DNA of 64,000 bases from UKL13-2 sp031431435 (GCA_031431435.1 JANPDI010000155.1:1-64000); one strand, 5' to 3'. Positions 42,096 to 50,661 are shown, numbered from the stretch's first letter. The notes: generated from the letters alone by a model not told the origin. Translations and numbers: made by a program.

Positions 42096-43111
42096 CACAA
42101 CACTCCGGCGCGCATCAAGTCGAGCACGTGCACGGCGCCGATGAGCTTGCTATCGGCGTCGACCACCAACAATCCGGACGCGGCAATCTTGTGGCGCTGA
42201 ATCACGTCCGCCGCTTCAACCGCAAGCTTGTCAGCGGCAATGGTTTTAGGTGAACGGGTCATAACGTCGCACACACGCACGGTGCGGATGTTGTCGTGGT
42301 TTTCCAGTACGCGGCGTAAATCACCATCGCTGAATACGCCGGCCAGTGTGCCATTTGCGTTGACCACCGCGGTCATACCAAGGCCTTTTTTAGACATTTC
42401 CAGAATGGCGTCGGTCAATAACGCATCATCGGCAACCATTGGCAATCGCTCACCGCTGACCATCACATCGGCGACGCGGACCAGCAGCCGCCGTCCGAGC
42501 GAGCCGCCCGGATGATGCATCGCAAAATCTTCCTCGCCAAACCCGCGCGCATCGAGCAGCGTCACCGCCAACGCGTCGCCCAGCGCCAACGTCGCCGTGG
42601 TGCTGGCGGTGGGCGCGAGGTTGAGCGGACAGGCTTCCTTGGCAACGGCGGTATCGAGATGCACAGTGGCCGCCTTGGACAGGGTCGAATCGGCGCGCCC
42701 GGTCATGGCGATGATCGGTGTGCCGCGTCGTTTGAGTTGCGGCAGAATTTTGACGATTTCATCACTCTCGCCGGAGTTTGAGATGGCGATGACCACGTCA
42801 TCCCTGGTAATCATGCCAAGGTCGCCGTGTGAGGCTTCGCCCGGATGCATAAAAAAAGACGGTGTGCCGGTCGAGGCAAGGGTCGAGGCAATCTTGGAGC
42901 CGATGTGCCCGCTTTTACCCATGCCGGTCACAACAATGCGGCCCTTGTTTTCGGTCGCCTCAAACATCAATTTGTGCGCGGCGATAAAAGCATCGCCGAG
43001 CGTCCCGGCGAGGGCACGCACGGCGTCGGCTTCTATTTCAAGCGTTTCGCGAGCCAGCGCCAGCGTTTTGGCCGTGTCGGCGACGCTGCGGGAAGGTATG
43101 ATGTTGGGCAT
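42095..43111 (-). CDS. kdsD: Arabinose-5-phosphate isomerase
   Basis: A 338-residue isomerase that makes arabinose 5-phosphate, the first precursor of Kdo. The SIS domain contains GRIVVTGMGKSGHIGSKIASTLASTGTPSFFMHPGEASHGDLGMI. Two CBS domains follow from about residue 215 to the end (VADVMVSGERLPMV, VCDVMTRSPKTIAADKLAVEAADVIQ). It is the first gene of the minus-strand run kdsD-kdsC-hemJ-rlmL-type and stands divergent from the KefB-type antiporter gene, 68 bases apart. Confidence 0.95.
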   Translation of the reverse strand: MPNIIPSRSVADTAKTLALARETLEIEADAVRALAGTLGDAFIAAHKLMFEATENKGRIVVTGMGKSGHIGSKIASTLASTGTPSFFMHPGEASHGDLGMITRDDVVIAISNSGESDEIVKILPQLKRRGTPIIAMTGRADSTLSKAATVHLDTAVAKEACPLNLAPTASTTATLALGDALAVTLLDARGFGEEDFAMHHPGGSLGRRLLVRVADVMVSGERLPMVADDALLTDAILEMSKKGLGMTAVVNANGTLAGVFSDGDLRRVLENHDNIRTVRVCDVMTRSPKTIAADKLAVEAADVIQRHKIAASGLLVVDADSKLIGAVHVLDLMRAGVL

Positions 43112-43179
43112 ACGCTATTTTATGCGCCAAGCGTGTATTTACCAAGCCGCTTGCATCCGGCGGCCAATTGACCCTTCTT

Positions 43180-45156
43180 ATGCACGATTCAACCCTATCG
43201 CTGGTGGTCATCCTGCTTGCCACCGCCGTGGTCACGGTGGTGCTGTTCCGCCGCCTGCAAATGCCGGCGATTTTGGGTTATTTGATTGTCGGTATCGCCA
43301 TCGGGCCCCACGCGGCCGGGCTTGTACCGGACAGCGAAGGCACGCGTTATTTGGCCGAATTCGGCGTGGTGTTTTTGATGTTTTCGATCGGGCTCGAATT
43401 TTCGCTTTCGCAACTGGTTGCCATGCGTCGCATCGTGTTCGGCTTTGGTGCCGCACAAGTTGCGTTGACCATTGCCGCCGGCGGTGCAATCACGTTGCTT
43501 GCCGGTCAAACCTGGCAGACCAGCCTGATTGTCGGCGGCGTATTGGCGATGTCATCGACCGCCATCATTTCCAAAATCCTAGCCGAACAGGCGGCGCTGC
43601 ATTCGGTCCACGGTAAACAAACCATGGGCGTCTTGCTGTTTCAGGACCTCGCGGTGATTCCATTGCTGGTGTTGGTGCCGGTGCTGGGGCTTTCCACCGA
43701 GGCGGTGCTGTCGGTGGTCGGTCTGTCGCTGCTCAAAGCGCTGGCCGCGCTCGCCGTCATCCTATTTTTGGGTCAGCGGCTGATGCGTCCGCTGTTTCAT
43801 CTGGTTGCCGCGCAGAAATCATCGGAGCTGTTTGTTCTAACGGTACTGCTGGTCACACTCGGGCTGGCGTTGGCCACCGAGAAGGCCGGGTTGTCGCTGG
43901 CACTTGGCGCCTTTCTCGCCGGCATGCTAATTGCCGAAACCGAGTACCGCTATCAAGTGGAAGACGATATCAAGCCGTTTCGGGATGTGTTGCTCGGGTT
44001 GTTTTTTATCACCATCGGCATGCTGCTCAATTTCGGCGCGTTGTGGACCAATCTGGTCTATGTGTTGCTGGTGCTGGTGGTGCTACTCACCGTCAAATTT
44101 CTGATTGTGTTTGGTCTGGGGCTGGTGTTTGGCAGCGAACGGGCGGTCTGCCTGCGCGTCGCATTGGCGCTGGCACCTGCCGGTGAGTTTGGTTTTGTGT
44201 TGCTGGCCGTTGCCGACAAGTCAAAGGCGCTGCCTGCAAACGTGTTGCAAATCGTGCTGGCTGCCGCCGTCATCTCGATGCTGCTGTCGCCACTGTTGTT
44301 CAAATACATGGAAAAAGTTGTCCTGTATTTTGTTGCGGCCGAATGGGAAATGCGCGCGGTCCAGTTGCAGCAGCTGGCGGTACAGGCGATGAAGCAGCGC
44401 GGGCACGTCATCATTGCCGGCTACGGCCGATCCGGCCAAAGTCTTGCGCGGTTTCTGGAGCAGGAAAAAATTGCGGTCATCGCCCTTGACGCCGACCCAA
44501 TGCGGGTCAAACAAGCCGCCGCCGCCGGGGACTCGGTATTGTTTGGTGATGCCAGCCGCCGTGAGGTGTTGACGGCCGCGGGGTTGGCGCGCGCCTCGGC
44601 GCTGGTGGTCAGCTTTGCCGACACGGCGATGGCACTGAAAATTATTTCGCACGTGCGTATTTTGAAACCGGATTTGCCGATCATCGTGCGGACCTTCGAC
44701 GACAGTGATGTTGAACGGCTGAAAAAAGCCGGTGCGGATGAAATTGTCGCCGAGGTGATCGAGGGCTCGTTGATGCTCGCCACCCAGACCATGCTGTTGC
44801 TGGGGACGCCGTTGAATCGCGTGCTATTGCGACTCAGGACGGTGCGTAGTGAACGTTATGAATTGATGCGCGGTTTTTTCCCGGGCGCGACGGACGAGGA
44901 CGACGGCGGGCTGGATTTTGACCAGCCGCGCCTGCAATCGATTGTGATCGACGCGGATGCGGCCGCCGTTGGGAAAACCCTTGCCACGCTTGACGTCGGC
45001 CAGACCGGCGTGTTTTTGACGGCATTGAGGCGCGATGGGCAGCGGCAGATGGCGCCGCCGCCGGATACCCGCTTGCAAGTGGGCGACGTGTTGATTCTGA
45101 ACGGCTCTCCCGAGCATCTTGCGCGGGCCGAAATGCTGATCATGCAGGGCGGTTAA
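43180..45156 (+). CDS. CPA2 cation/proton antiporter, KefB type
   Basis: A 658-residue monovalent cation:proton antiporter. Residues 1-390 are a CPA2 membrane domain with about 12 spans (LGYLIVGIAIGPHAAGLVPD, FSIGLEFSLSQL, LLFQDLAVIPLLVLVP, LALGAFLAGMLIAETEY). A TrkA-N (RCK) domain begins near residue 405 with VIIAGYGRSGQSLARFLEQE, which binds a nucleotide; a TrkA-C domain forms the end (VVIDADAAAVGKTLATLDVG, LQVGDVLILNGS). Potassium efflux control is the family role. ATG at 43180 is used; the track of hydrophobic sequence starts shortly after. The neighbouring kdsD on the other strand is a common pairing in betaproteobacteria. Confidence 0.9.
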   Translation: MHDSTLSLVVILLATAVVTVVLFRRLQMPAILGYLIVGIAIGPHAAGLVPDSEGTRYLAEFGVVFLMFSIGLEFSLSQLVAMRRIVFGFGAAQVALTIAAGGAITLLAGQTWQTSLIVGGVLAMSSTAIISKILAEQAALHSVHGKQTMGVLLFQDLAVIPLLVLVPVLGLSTEAVLSVVGLSLLKALAALAVILFLGQRLMRPLFHLVAAQKSSELFVLTVLLVTLGLALATEKAGLSLALGAFLAGMLIAETEYRYQVEDDIKPFRDVLLGLFFITIGMLLNFGALWTNLVYVLLVLVVLLTVKFLIVFGLGLVFGSERAVCLRVALALAPAGEFGFVLLAVADKSKALPANVLQIVLAAAVISMLLSPLLFKYMEKVVLYFVAAEWEMRAVQLQQLAVQAMKQRGHVIIAGYGRSGQSLARFLEQEKIAVIALDADPMRVKQAAAAGDSVLFGDASRREVLTAAGLARASALVVSFADTAMALKIISHVRILKPDLPIIVRTFDDSDVERLKKAGADEIVAEVIEGSLMLATQTMLLLGTPLNRVLLRLRTVRSERYELMRGFFPGATDEDDGGLDFDQPRLQSIVIDADAAAVGKTLATLDVGQTGVFLTALRRDGQRQMAPPPDTRLQVGDVLILNGSPEHLARAEMLIMQGG

Positions 45157-45289
45157 GATATTGTCACGGAAGATGGCAAAAAAGCCTGTCGGCGCGAACG
45201 AATAGAGCCTGCGCATGCCCAACATGCGGCACATCCCGCGATGGCGGAAATCGGTTACAACTCGACCTGTTTTTTGCCGGTCGCGGGTC

Positions 45290-45295
45290 TATACT
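45290..45295 (+). promoter_or_regulatory. Candidate -10 element
   Basis: TATACT, five of six consensus positions, lies 55 bases before the hypothetical envelope gene at 45350. No strong -35 is at the proper distance. Confidence 0.3.
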
Positions 45296-45349
45296 TTTCG
45301 CTGACGTCAGGCTCGATGACCCGGAAAATACGCTTTGGAGGCACCCACC

Positions 45350-46057
45350 ATGCAACGCATTTCCCATTCCGTTTCCAATTCAACCCCCGGTGCCGTTTCG
45401 CCGCCACCGGTTGACCGCCTGCGCCGCGTGTTGTTTTGTGCACTGGCGGGGTTCATGGCGATCGGCGCCGCGTTGATGACGATGCCCGCCGAAGCGCGTG
45501 TCAGCACCTCGATCGGCGTGAACATCGGCGGACCGAATTTTTCGATCGGCGTGGGTCACCACCATGGTTTTTATCCACGCCATGGTTATTGGGGTGCGGG
45601 CCGCCACGGTGGGCCGCGGCTTTCGATTGGACTGACGGTACCGCTGTTGCCGATCGGCTACAGCACCTACTGGTATGGTGCTTCGCCGTATTACACCTAT
45701 CGCGACGAATATTACGTTGCCGATGGTCGCGGTTATCGCGTGGTTGATGCGCCGCGCGCCGATCCGATTTTTTCCGCACCCGGTCCGGCGCCGGTGGTTG
45801 CCGCACCGCCATCATCGATCAGCAACGGTCCCACGCCTGTTTATGAACAGACCGCACGTGAAGGCCAGTTATATGCGTATCCACGCAATGGCCAGTCGGA
45901 GACCAACGCAACATTTGATCGCATTGAATGTGAAACCTGGGGTACCAAGCAAACCGGTTTTCACCCCGGTCAATCAGCCGACAATACAGAGAAGAAAAGC
46001 GACTACCAACGCGCGGTGGTCGCCTGTCTTGAAGGGCGCGGTTACAGCGTCAAATAA
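45350..46057 (+). CDS. Hypothetical exported envelope protein
   Basis: A 235-residue exported protein. The start at 45350 has GGAGG eight bases upstream. A long signal region (RRVLFCALAGFMAIGAALMTMPAEA) is followed by a Gly, His and Tyr-rich middle (SIGVNIGGPNFSIGVGHHHG, YYTYRDEYYVADGRGYRVV), a Pro/Ala-rich linker, and a C-terminal domain with GQLYAYPRNGQSETNATFDRIECE...WGTKQTGFHP, YQRAVVACLEGRGYSVK. That last pattern, with two conserved cysteines, recurs in many proteobacterial envelope proteins of unknown function. It converges on the WXXGXW protein gene. Outer-membrane association is likely but not shown. Confidence 0.65.
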   Translation: MQRISHSVSNSTPGAVSPPPVDRLRRVLFCALAGFMAIGAALMTMPAEARVSTSIGVNIGGPNFSIGVGHHHGFYPRHGYWGAGRHGGPRLSIGLTVPLLPIGYSTYWYGASPYYTYRDEYYVADGRGYRVVDAPRADPIFSAPGPAPVVAAPPSSISNGPTPVYEQTAREGQLYAYPRNGQSETNATFDRIECETWGTKQTGFHPGQSADNTEKKSDYQRAVVACLEGRGYSVK

Positions 46058-46072
46058 CGCGCGCCCGACAGG

Positions 46073-46450
46073 TTAGCGACGGTTCGGATTGTTTGGACGG
46101 CGGTCACGGTAATCCGGCACGCGGTCGCCGTCGCGATCCCAGCGACCACGATTCAGATACCAACCGCCTTGCCGCGACTCCCAGCGGTGCGGATAATAGT
46201 GATGGCCGTGCCGCGCACGAACCCAGTTGCCGGCGACCCAAACGTGCCGATGGCGGTGCCAATTCCAGTAGCCCGGTACCCAGACATAACCGACCCGCTC
46301 TGGCTGCGCCACTTCGTATCGCGGTGCCGGCGGCGCGATATTGATCGACAGATCGGCTGACACGCTTGCTTCGGCAGTTGCTGGCGATACTGTGGCAGAC
46401 ATGCCGGCAGCGGATAACAACACCGCAAAAACGAAATTTCGTGTTGACAT
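46073..46450 (-). CDS. WXXGXW repeat protein
   Basis: A 125-residue exported protein with WXXGXW repeats. A signal peptide (MSTRNFVFAVLLSAAGMSATVSPATAEA) leads to the mature part APRYEVAQPERVGYVWVPGYW, in which WVPGYW and WVAGNW are two repeats; a third degenerate one is WESRQGGWYL. The end is basic and hydrophilic. Such short Trp/Gly/His-rich proteins are common in betaproteobacteria and presumed to sit at the outer membrane; none has a firm function. The start at 46450 has AAGGGA before it; the longer reading frame to 46576 lacks one. Confidence 0.75.
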   Translation of the reverse strand: MSTRNFVFAVLLSAAGMSATVSPATAEASVSADLSINIAPPAPRYEVAQPERVGYVWVPGYWNWHRHRHVWVAGNWVRARHGHHYYPHRWESRQGGWYLNRGRWDRDGDRVPDYRDRRPNNPNRR

Positions 46451-46707
46451 GATTTTTCCCTTCAGCGTGCCGTTTAACAGGCGATACAAACAATCGAACG
46501 GCTGGCGATCATGTTTGTTATAACGCCGGAAACCGCACTTGGCCGACGCAAATTGTCGGAAATTATTTGTAAGCAACTGTGATTACGAAGGCGCAAACCG
46601 GCCGACGGTGCGCGGCAAGCGCGTGTTGCAATCAGTGACCGGCTGGCGAAAGCGTGTTTCGACCAGCCGGCGTACAATTTATGTTCGTTTCTTTCCGGGA
46701 GAAAAAA

Positions 46708-47115
46708 GTGAACAAAAAATTCATTGTTTCGTCGCTTGTCGTCGCCTTTGCCTCGTTGATGTTGGGCTTTGTGGTTCACGCCCTGCTGCTGCAGGCCGAC
46801 TATGCGCGGTTGCCGAATATGTACCGCTCGGAGGCAGGCAGTCAGGGGTATTTCGGCTACATGTTATTTGCGCATCTGTTGATTGGTATCGGCATGACGT
46901 GGATTTATCAACGTGGCATTGAAGCCGGCAAGCCGTTTGTGATGCAAGGCGTGCGATTCGGCGCCGCGGTATCCGTTGTCTCGATCATTCCGATGTATCT
47001 GATCTATTTTGCGGTTCAACCGATGCCGTCGGATCTGGTTGCCCAGCAAATTGTGTTCAGTACCATCGGGGCCCTGGTGCTGGGGGTTGTCACGGCGTGG
47101 ATGAATCGAACCTGA
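46708..47115 (+). CDS. Hypothetical four-span membrane protein
   Basis: A 135-residue membrane protein with four spans: FIVSSLVVAFASLMLGFVVHALLL, YMLFAHLLIGIGMTWIY, FGAAVSVVSIIPMYLIYFAV and IVFSTIGALVLGVVTAWM. The start is GTG at 46708, because CCGGGAG lies just before; an upstream ATG in the same frame gives a polar lead that would not fit. The motif YARLPNMYRSEAGSQGYF between the first two spans looks conserved, but I cannot name the family. It is followed after 15 bases by the DUF1428 gene, probably on the same transcript. Confidence 0.6.
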   Translation: MNKKFIVSSLVVAFASLMLGFVVHALLLQADYARLPNMYRSEAGSQGYFGYMLFAHLLIGIGMTWIYQRGIEAGKPFVMQGVRFGAAVSVVSIIPMYLIYFAVQPMPSDLVAQQIVFSTIGALVLGVVTAWMNRT

Positions 47116-47130
47116 TCAGGGAGAAATGTG

Positions 47131-47493
47131 ATGGCCAAATATGTCGATGGCTTTGTGGTGCCGGTTCCCAAGGCAAATCTAGACGCTTACCGCCGCATGG
47201 CGCGCAAGGCCGGCAAGGTTTGGCGCGAACATGGCGCACTCGAGTATGTTGAGTGCATCGCAGACGACGTCAAGCCCGGCAAACGGACGTCGTTTCCGCA
47301 AAGTGTGAAGCTCAAGCCGGACGAAGTGGTGATCTTTTCGTATATTGTTTACAAATCACGCGCGCAGCGTGATCAGGTCAACAAAAAAGTGATGGCCGAT
47401 CCGCGGCTGGCGGCGTTGATGAATCCCAAGGCGATGCCGTTTGATGGCAAGCGCATGTTTTATGGCGGCTTCAAGCTGCTGGTGGCGGTATAG
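47131..47493 (+). CDS. DUF1428 family protein
   Basis: A 120-residue protein of the DUF1428 family (dimeric alpha-beta barrel). The pattern YVDGFVVPVPKANLDAYRRMARKAGKVWREHGALEYVECIADDVK and VIFSYIVYKSRAQRDQVNKKVMADPRL, then MPFDGKRMFYGGFKLLV, is characteristic. The function is unknown; the fold is shared with monooxygenase-like proteins. ATG 47131 stands one codon after a GTG and behind GGGAG. A palindromic repeat follows at 47528-47566. Confidence 0.88.
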   Translation: MAKYVDGFVVPVPKANLDAYRRMARKAGKVWREHGALEYVECIADDVKPGKRTSFPQSVKLKPDEVVIFSYIVYKSRAQRDQVNKKVMADPRLAALMNPKAMPFDGKRMFYGGFKLLVAV

Positions 47494-47527
47494 CGCGGAA
47501 TACGAACGCAAACAGAAGTCGTTTAAC

Positions 47528-47566
47528 GGCGGGCGTTTTCTGGCATTTTTGCCTAAAAACGCCCGC
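47528..47566. repeat. Dispersed palindromic repeat, copy 3
   Basis: GCGGGCGTTTT (47529-47539) pairs perfectly with AAAACGCCCGC (47556-47566) around an inner TGGCATTTTTGCC-type stem. It resembles copies at 28806 and 39918 and lies between the convergent DUF1428 and FAH genes, where it may also act as a terminator. Confidence 0.6.
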
Positions 47567-47620
47567 AGCCATTAGCGTCTTTGATGCGCACCTTGGCCGA
47601 TTTGGTACGGCCGGTAACGA

Positions 47621-48418
47621 TCAAACCACCCGCACACTCAGCGCGGGCAGGCCTTCAATGGCGCCTTCCATCAAATCGCCAACCACCACCGGCCCGACGT
47701 TTTCAGGTGTGCCTGAAAAAATAATGTCGCCGGCAAATAATTCGTTGGCGGCAGACAACTGCGCAATCTGCTCGGCCACCGACCAGATCATTTGATTCAA
47801 ATTCGCATTTTGTTTGACCTGACCATTCACCTTGAGTGAGATCGCACCTTTGGTAAAGTGACCGACACGGCCGACCGGATGAATCGGGCCAAGCGGTGCC
47901 GAACGATCAAAACTCTTGCCGATTTCCCACGGCTTCTTTTGGTCGCCCATTGCACGTTGCAAATCACGCCGCGTCATGTCGAGCCCGATGGTGTAGCCAA
48001 ACACGTGCTCAAGCGCTTTTTCAACCGGGATGTTTTTGCCGCCGCTTTTGAGCGCCGCTACCAGCTCAATTTCGTAGTGATAGTTCTTGGTCAGCGACGG
48101 GTAGGGATGGTCGGCGGTGCTGCGGATGGCAACGTTTTGAATCGCATCGGTCGGCTTTTGAAAAAAGAACGGTGGCTCACGGGTCGGGTCGCTTCCCATC
48201 TCGCGGGCGTGTGCGGCGTAGTTGCGGCCGATACAATAAATGCGGCGCACCGGAAATACCTGGCTACTGCCGACAATTGGAATGGTGACGCGGTTTACCT
48301 CGAATGGTGTTGTCGAATTCGCCACAGCGGTTACGCCTCCGGTTGATGCGCATCCCGCCATGACGCCGCCAGCGGCAACAATTGATGTGGACAAAATGCG
48401 TCTGCGATTGGTATCCAT
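47621..48418 (-). CDS. FAH-family hydrolase with twin-arginine/lipoprotein-like signal
   Basis: A 265-residue fumarylacetoacetate hydrolase-family protein. The FAH fold is clear: RIYCIGRNYAAHAREMG, PPFFFQKPTDAI, the metal-binding NYHYEIELVAAL, VFGYTIGLDMTRRDLQ and DIIFSGTPENVGPVVVGD. Family members are cytoplasmic, yet this one begins MDTNRRRILSTSIVAAGGVMAGCAS, which combines a twin-arginine motif, a hydrophobic stretch and a lipobox-like MAGC. Export of a folded metalloenzyme by Tat and lipid attachment in the periplasm would fit. The substrate (an acylpyruvate or related) is unknown. It is a single gene, convergent with DUF1428. Confidence 0.8.
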   Translation of the reverse strand: MDTNRRRILSTSIVAAGGVMAGCASTGGVTAVANSTTPFEVNRVTIPIVGSSQVFPVRRIYCIGRNYAAHAREMGSDPTREPPFFFQKPTDAIQNVAIRSTADHPYPSLTKNYHYEIELVAALKSGGKNIPVEKALEHVFGYTIGLDMTRRDLQRAMGDQKKPWEIGKSFDRSAPLGPIHPVGRVGHFTKGAISLKVNGQVKQNANLNQMIWSVAEQIAQLSAANELFAGDIIFSGTPENVGPVVVGDLMEGAIEGLPALSVRVV

Positions 48419-48499
48419 TTGATTCCCCCTTGAGTAGCGTTGCTCAGCGCTAATTGTTCAGCAGCACCAGGGTTGCCGCATTGACCTGGGTCCAGAAAT

Positions 48500-49258
48500 T
48501 TACAATGCGTGGCGGATACTTGATGCGCCGACCGCGCGCGCCAATCTCGTCAAAGACGAACCCCACTTAATGCCGGTTTCATCGGCCAAACGGGCGCATT
48601 CGTCGAGCAGGGCATCGATCTCAAGTGAAATCGTTTCACCCGCGACCGCAAACGCGATGGCGTTACCTTCATCGTTGGCCGGCAGCGGCAGGGCGCGGTC
48701 GGCAAACGCCCGGTTCAGATTTTCGATTTGTTTGGCAAATCCGCGTGACCTGCCGAACAAATTCAACGCCAGCAGCCCCTGCTTGGATAGTCGTGCACGG
48801 CAATCACGATAAAACGCCTCACCGCCAAGCCCGCCGAAACGTGCGTGCTGGTCATAACCATCAACCAGAATCAAGTCAAAGCGTTTGCCGGCACGCGCCA
48901 TCCACTCGATACCGTCGTCAATCTCGATGTGAATACGCGCGGGGTCGTCGGGCAATTTAAACCGCTGTGCCGCCATCACCGGTACCGCGGGATTGATTTC
49001 CACAATCGTCTGGTGGCAAGCCGGTCGATGACGGTACAAAAACTTTGTGGTGGATCCGGCGCCAAGCCCGACTTGCAGCACCGTACGCGGCCATGTTTTA
49101 TCCGGCCTCAGCGCCAGCGCCAGCATCAATTCGCGGGTGTATTCGAGCTCCAGCGTCCATGGACGGGCAATACGCATCGCGCCTTGAATCCACTCGGAAC
49201 CGAAGTGCAGGAAGCGCACACCGGCTTCGTCGGAGGTTTCGATAGAGTGTTTGGCCAT
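48500..49258 (-). CDS. Spermidine synthase-like methyltransferase-fold protein
   Basis: A 252-residue protein with the spermidine-synthase Rossmann fold. WPRTVLQVGLGAGSTTKFLYRHRP is the glycine-rich motif, HQTIVEINPAVPVMAAQRF the acidic second strand, and RFDLILVDGYDQHARFGGLGGEAFYRDCRARLSKQGLLALNLFG the catalytic region with an aspartate. The N-terminal oligomerisation part is short, and typical polyamine-synthase substrate residues are not all present, so polyamine synthesis is uncertain. It is divergent from metX, with the metX leader RNA between them. Its ATG is at 49258. Confidence 0.75.
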   Translation of the reverse strand: MAKHSIETSDEAGVRFLHFGSEWIQGAMRIARPWTLELEYTRELMLALALRPDKTWPRTVLQVGLGAGSTTKFLYRHRPACHQTIVEINPAVPVMAAQRFKLPDDPARIHIEIDDGIEWMARAGKRFDLILVDGYDQHARFGGLGGEAFYRDCRARLSKQGLLALNLFGRSRGFAKQIENLNRAFADRALPLPANDEGNAIAFAVAGETISLEIDALLDECARLADETGIKWGSSLTRLARAVGASSIRHAL

Positions 49259-49403
49259 GCCGTCATTTTCACACGCAAGGCGCCAGCCGGCGACAATCGC
49301 ACCGGTCCAGACAGAATTTCACGCCTCGCTATGCGGGATTGACGGGCGTTTGTGCCGTATTGTGTATTTGACGAATCATGCGTTGTAGGCTATCGTAACC
49401 ATT

Positions 49404-49473
49404 GCGCCGATTTGACAATCAGCTTGCGGGCGCGGCTCACCGAAAGGTTGGCCAACAAATACGGCTAAAGCGG
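49404..49473 (+). ncRNA. SAM-II-like riboswitch in the metX leader (candidate)
   Basis: GCGCC (49404-49408) pairs with GGCGC (49429-49433) as P1. GATTT follows directly at 49409, and the 3' part has ACAAATACGGCTAAAGCGG (49455-49473); SAM-II aptamers carry GAUUU after P1 and a conserved GCUAAA. GCTT (49422-49425) can pair with AAGC (49468-49471) as a pseudoknot. An extra hairpin (GGCTCACC-GAAA-GGTTGGCC, 49434-49453) sits in the joining loop, as in long-loop SAM-II variants that I recall. Position before metX fits SAM control of methionine synthesis. Confidence 0.6.
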
Positions 49474-49490
49474 CTATCTCGAATTCAACC

Positions 49491-49530
49491 GAAACAGCCC
49501 GATAGCCAAAGCCATCGGGCTGTTTCGTTT
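49491..49530 (+). terminator. Attenuator terminator in the metX leader
   Basis: GAAACAGCCCGAT (49491-49503) pairs perfectly with ATCGGGCTGTTTC (49514-49526), followed by GTTT. GGCTATC at 49472-49478, directly after the aptamer, is complementary to GATAGCC at 49501-49507 and could act as antiterminator. Binding of SAM would free the terminator and shut off metX. Confidence 0.75.
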
Positions 49531-49557
49531 CACCTATTCGACGATATCAAACGACTA

Positions 49558-50661
49558 ATGCACGCCACGCCACAAATTGCCCACTTCGAACAGCCGCTTA
49601 CCCTGGCCAGTGGCGCGACGTTGCGTCAATACGATCTGGCGTTTGAGACCTATGGCACGCTGAACACGGACAAATCCAATGCCATCCTGATTTGCCACGC
49701 GCTTAACGCCTCGCATCATGTGGCCGGCAGTTATGAGGGTCAGGACAATAGTGCGGGCTGGTGGGACAACATGATCGGGCCCGGCAAACCGGTTGATACC
49801 AATAAATATTTTGTCATCGGCGTGAACAACCTCGGCTCGTGTTTTGGTTCAAGCGGCCCGACCACGGTCAACGCCGACACCGGCAAACCCTGGGGCGCCG
49901 ACTTTCCGCTGGTAACCGTTGAAGACTGGGTCGACTCGCATGCGCGTTTGCTCGACCAGCTCGGCATCCCGACACTGGCGGCGGTGATGGGTGGCTCACT
50001 CGGCGGCATGCAGGCAATGTGTTGGGCGATTCGTTACCCGGCGCGGGTGCGGCATGCGCTGGTGATCGCCGCCGCGCCAAATCTTTCGGCGCAGAATATT
50101 GCCTTTAATGAAGTGGCGCGTCAGGCCATCATGTCGGACCCGGCGTTTCATGACGGCCACTTTGCCGAAAAAAATACCGTGCCCAAGGACGGGCTGACGG
50201 TGGCCCGCATGATCGGTCACATCACCTACATTTCAGACGACCAAATGGAGGCAAAGTTTGGTCGCGGACTTCGCGAGGGGTTGAAGTTTTCGTTTGCGCC
50301 CGAGTTTCAGATCGAGTCATATTTGCGCCATCAAGGCGAAAAGTTTTCCGGCTACTACGACGCCAATACCTACCTGCGCGTGACCAAGGCACTCGACTAT
50401 TTTGACCCGGCGCGTGAATACGATGGAGATTTGGGCAAAGCACTATCACCCGCATCGGCAAAATTTCTGGTGGTTTCATTCACCACCGACTGGCGCTTTC
50501 CGCCGTCGCGTTCACGCGAGATTGTCAAAGCACTGTTGGATGCGCACAAGGCCGCCTCCTACGCCGAGGTCGATGCGACGCATGGACACGACGCGTTCTT
50601 GCTCGACAATCCGCAGTACCACGCCGTGGTGCGCCACTATATGCGGGGAATAACAACATGA
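49558..50661 (+). CDS. metX: Homoserine O-acetyl/succinyltransferase
   Basis: A 367-residue alpha/beta hydrolase-fold acyltransferase, first step of methionine synthesis from homoserine. The nucleophile is Ser147 in VMGGSLGGMQAM; the catalytic Asp lies around FTTDWRFPPSRSREIVKAL, and the His in DATHGHDAFLL. LTLASGATLRQYDLAFETYGTLN and CHALNASHHVAG are typical openings. Recent work shows many proteobacterial MetX use succinyl-CoA; the acyl donor is not decided here. The start at 49558 follows the riboswitch and attenuator; the longer frame to 49402 runs through the leader. It overlaps metW by four bases. Confidence 0.95.
   Translation: MHATPQIAHFEQPLTLASGATLRQYDLAFETYGTLNTDKSNAILICHALNASHHVAGSYEGQDNSAGWWDNMIGPGKPVDTNKYFVIGVNNLGSCFGSSGPTTVNADTGKPWGADFPLVTVEDWVDSHARLLDQLGIPTLAAVMGGSLGGMQAMCWAIRYPARVRHALVIAAAPNLSAQNIAFNEVARQAIMSDPAFHDGHFAEKNTVPKDGLTVARMIGHITYISDDQMEAKFGRGLREGLKFSFAPEFQIESYLRHQGEKFSGYYDANTYLRVTKALDYFDPAREYDGDLGKALSPASAKFLVVSFTTDWRFPPSRSREIVKALLDAHKAASYAEVDATHGHDAFLLDNPQYHAVVRHYMRGITT

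Noticed and set aside
47699..47722. Palindrome TTCAGGTGTGCCTGAA as a further copy of the dispersed repeat
   Set aside because: It lies in the conserved FAH coding motif (SGTPENVG) and lacks the GGCGG arm; resemblance is by chance.
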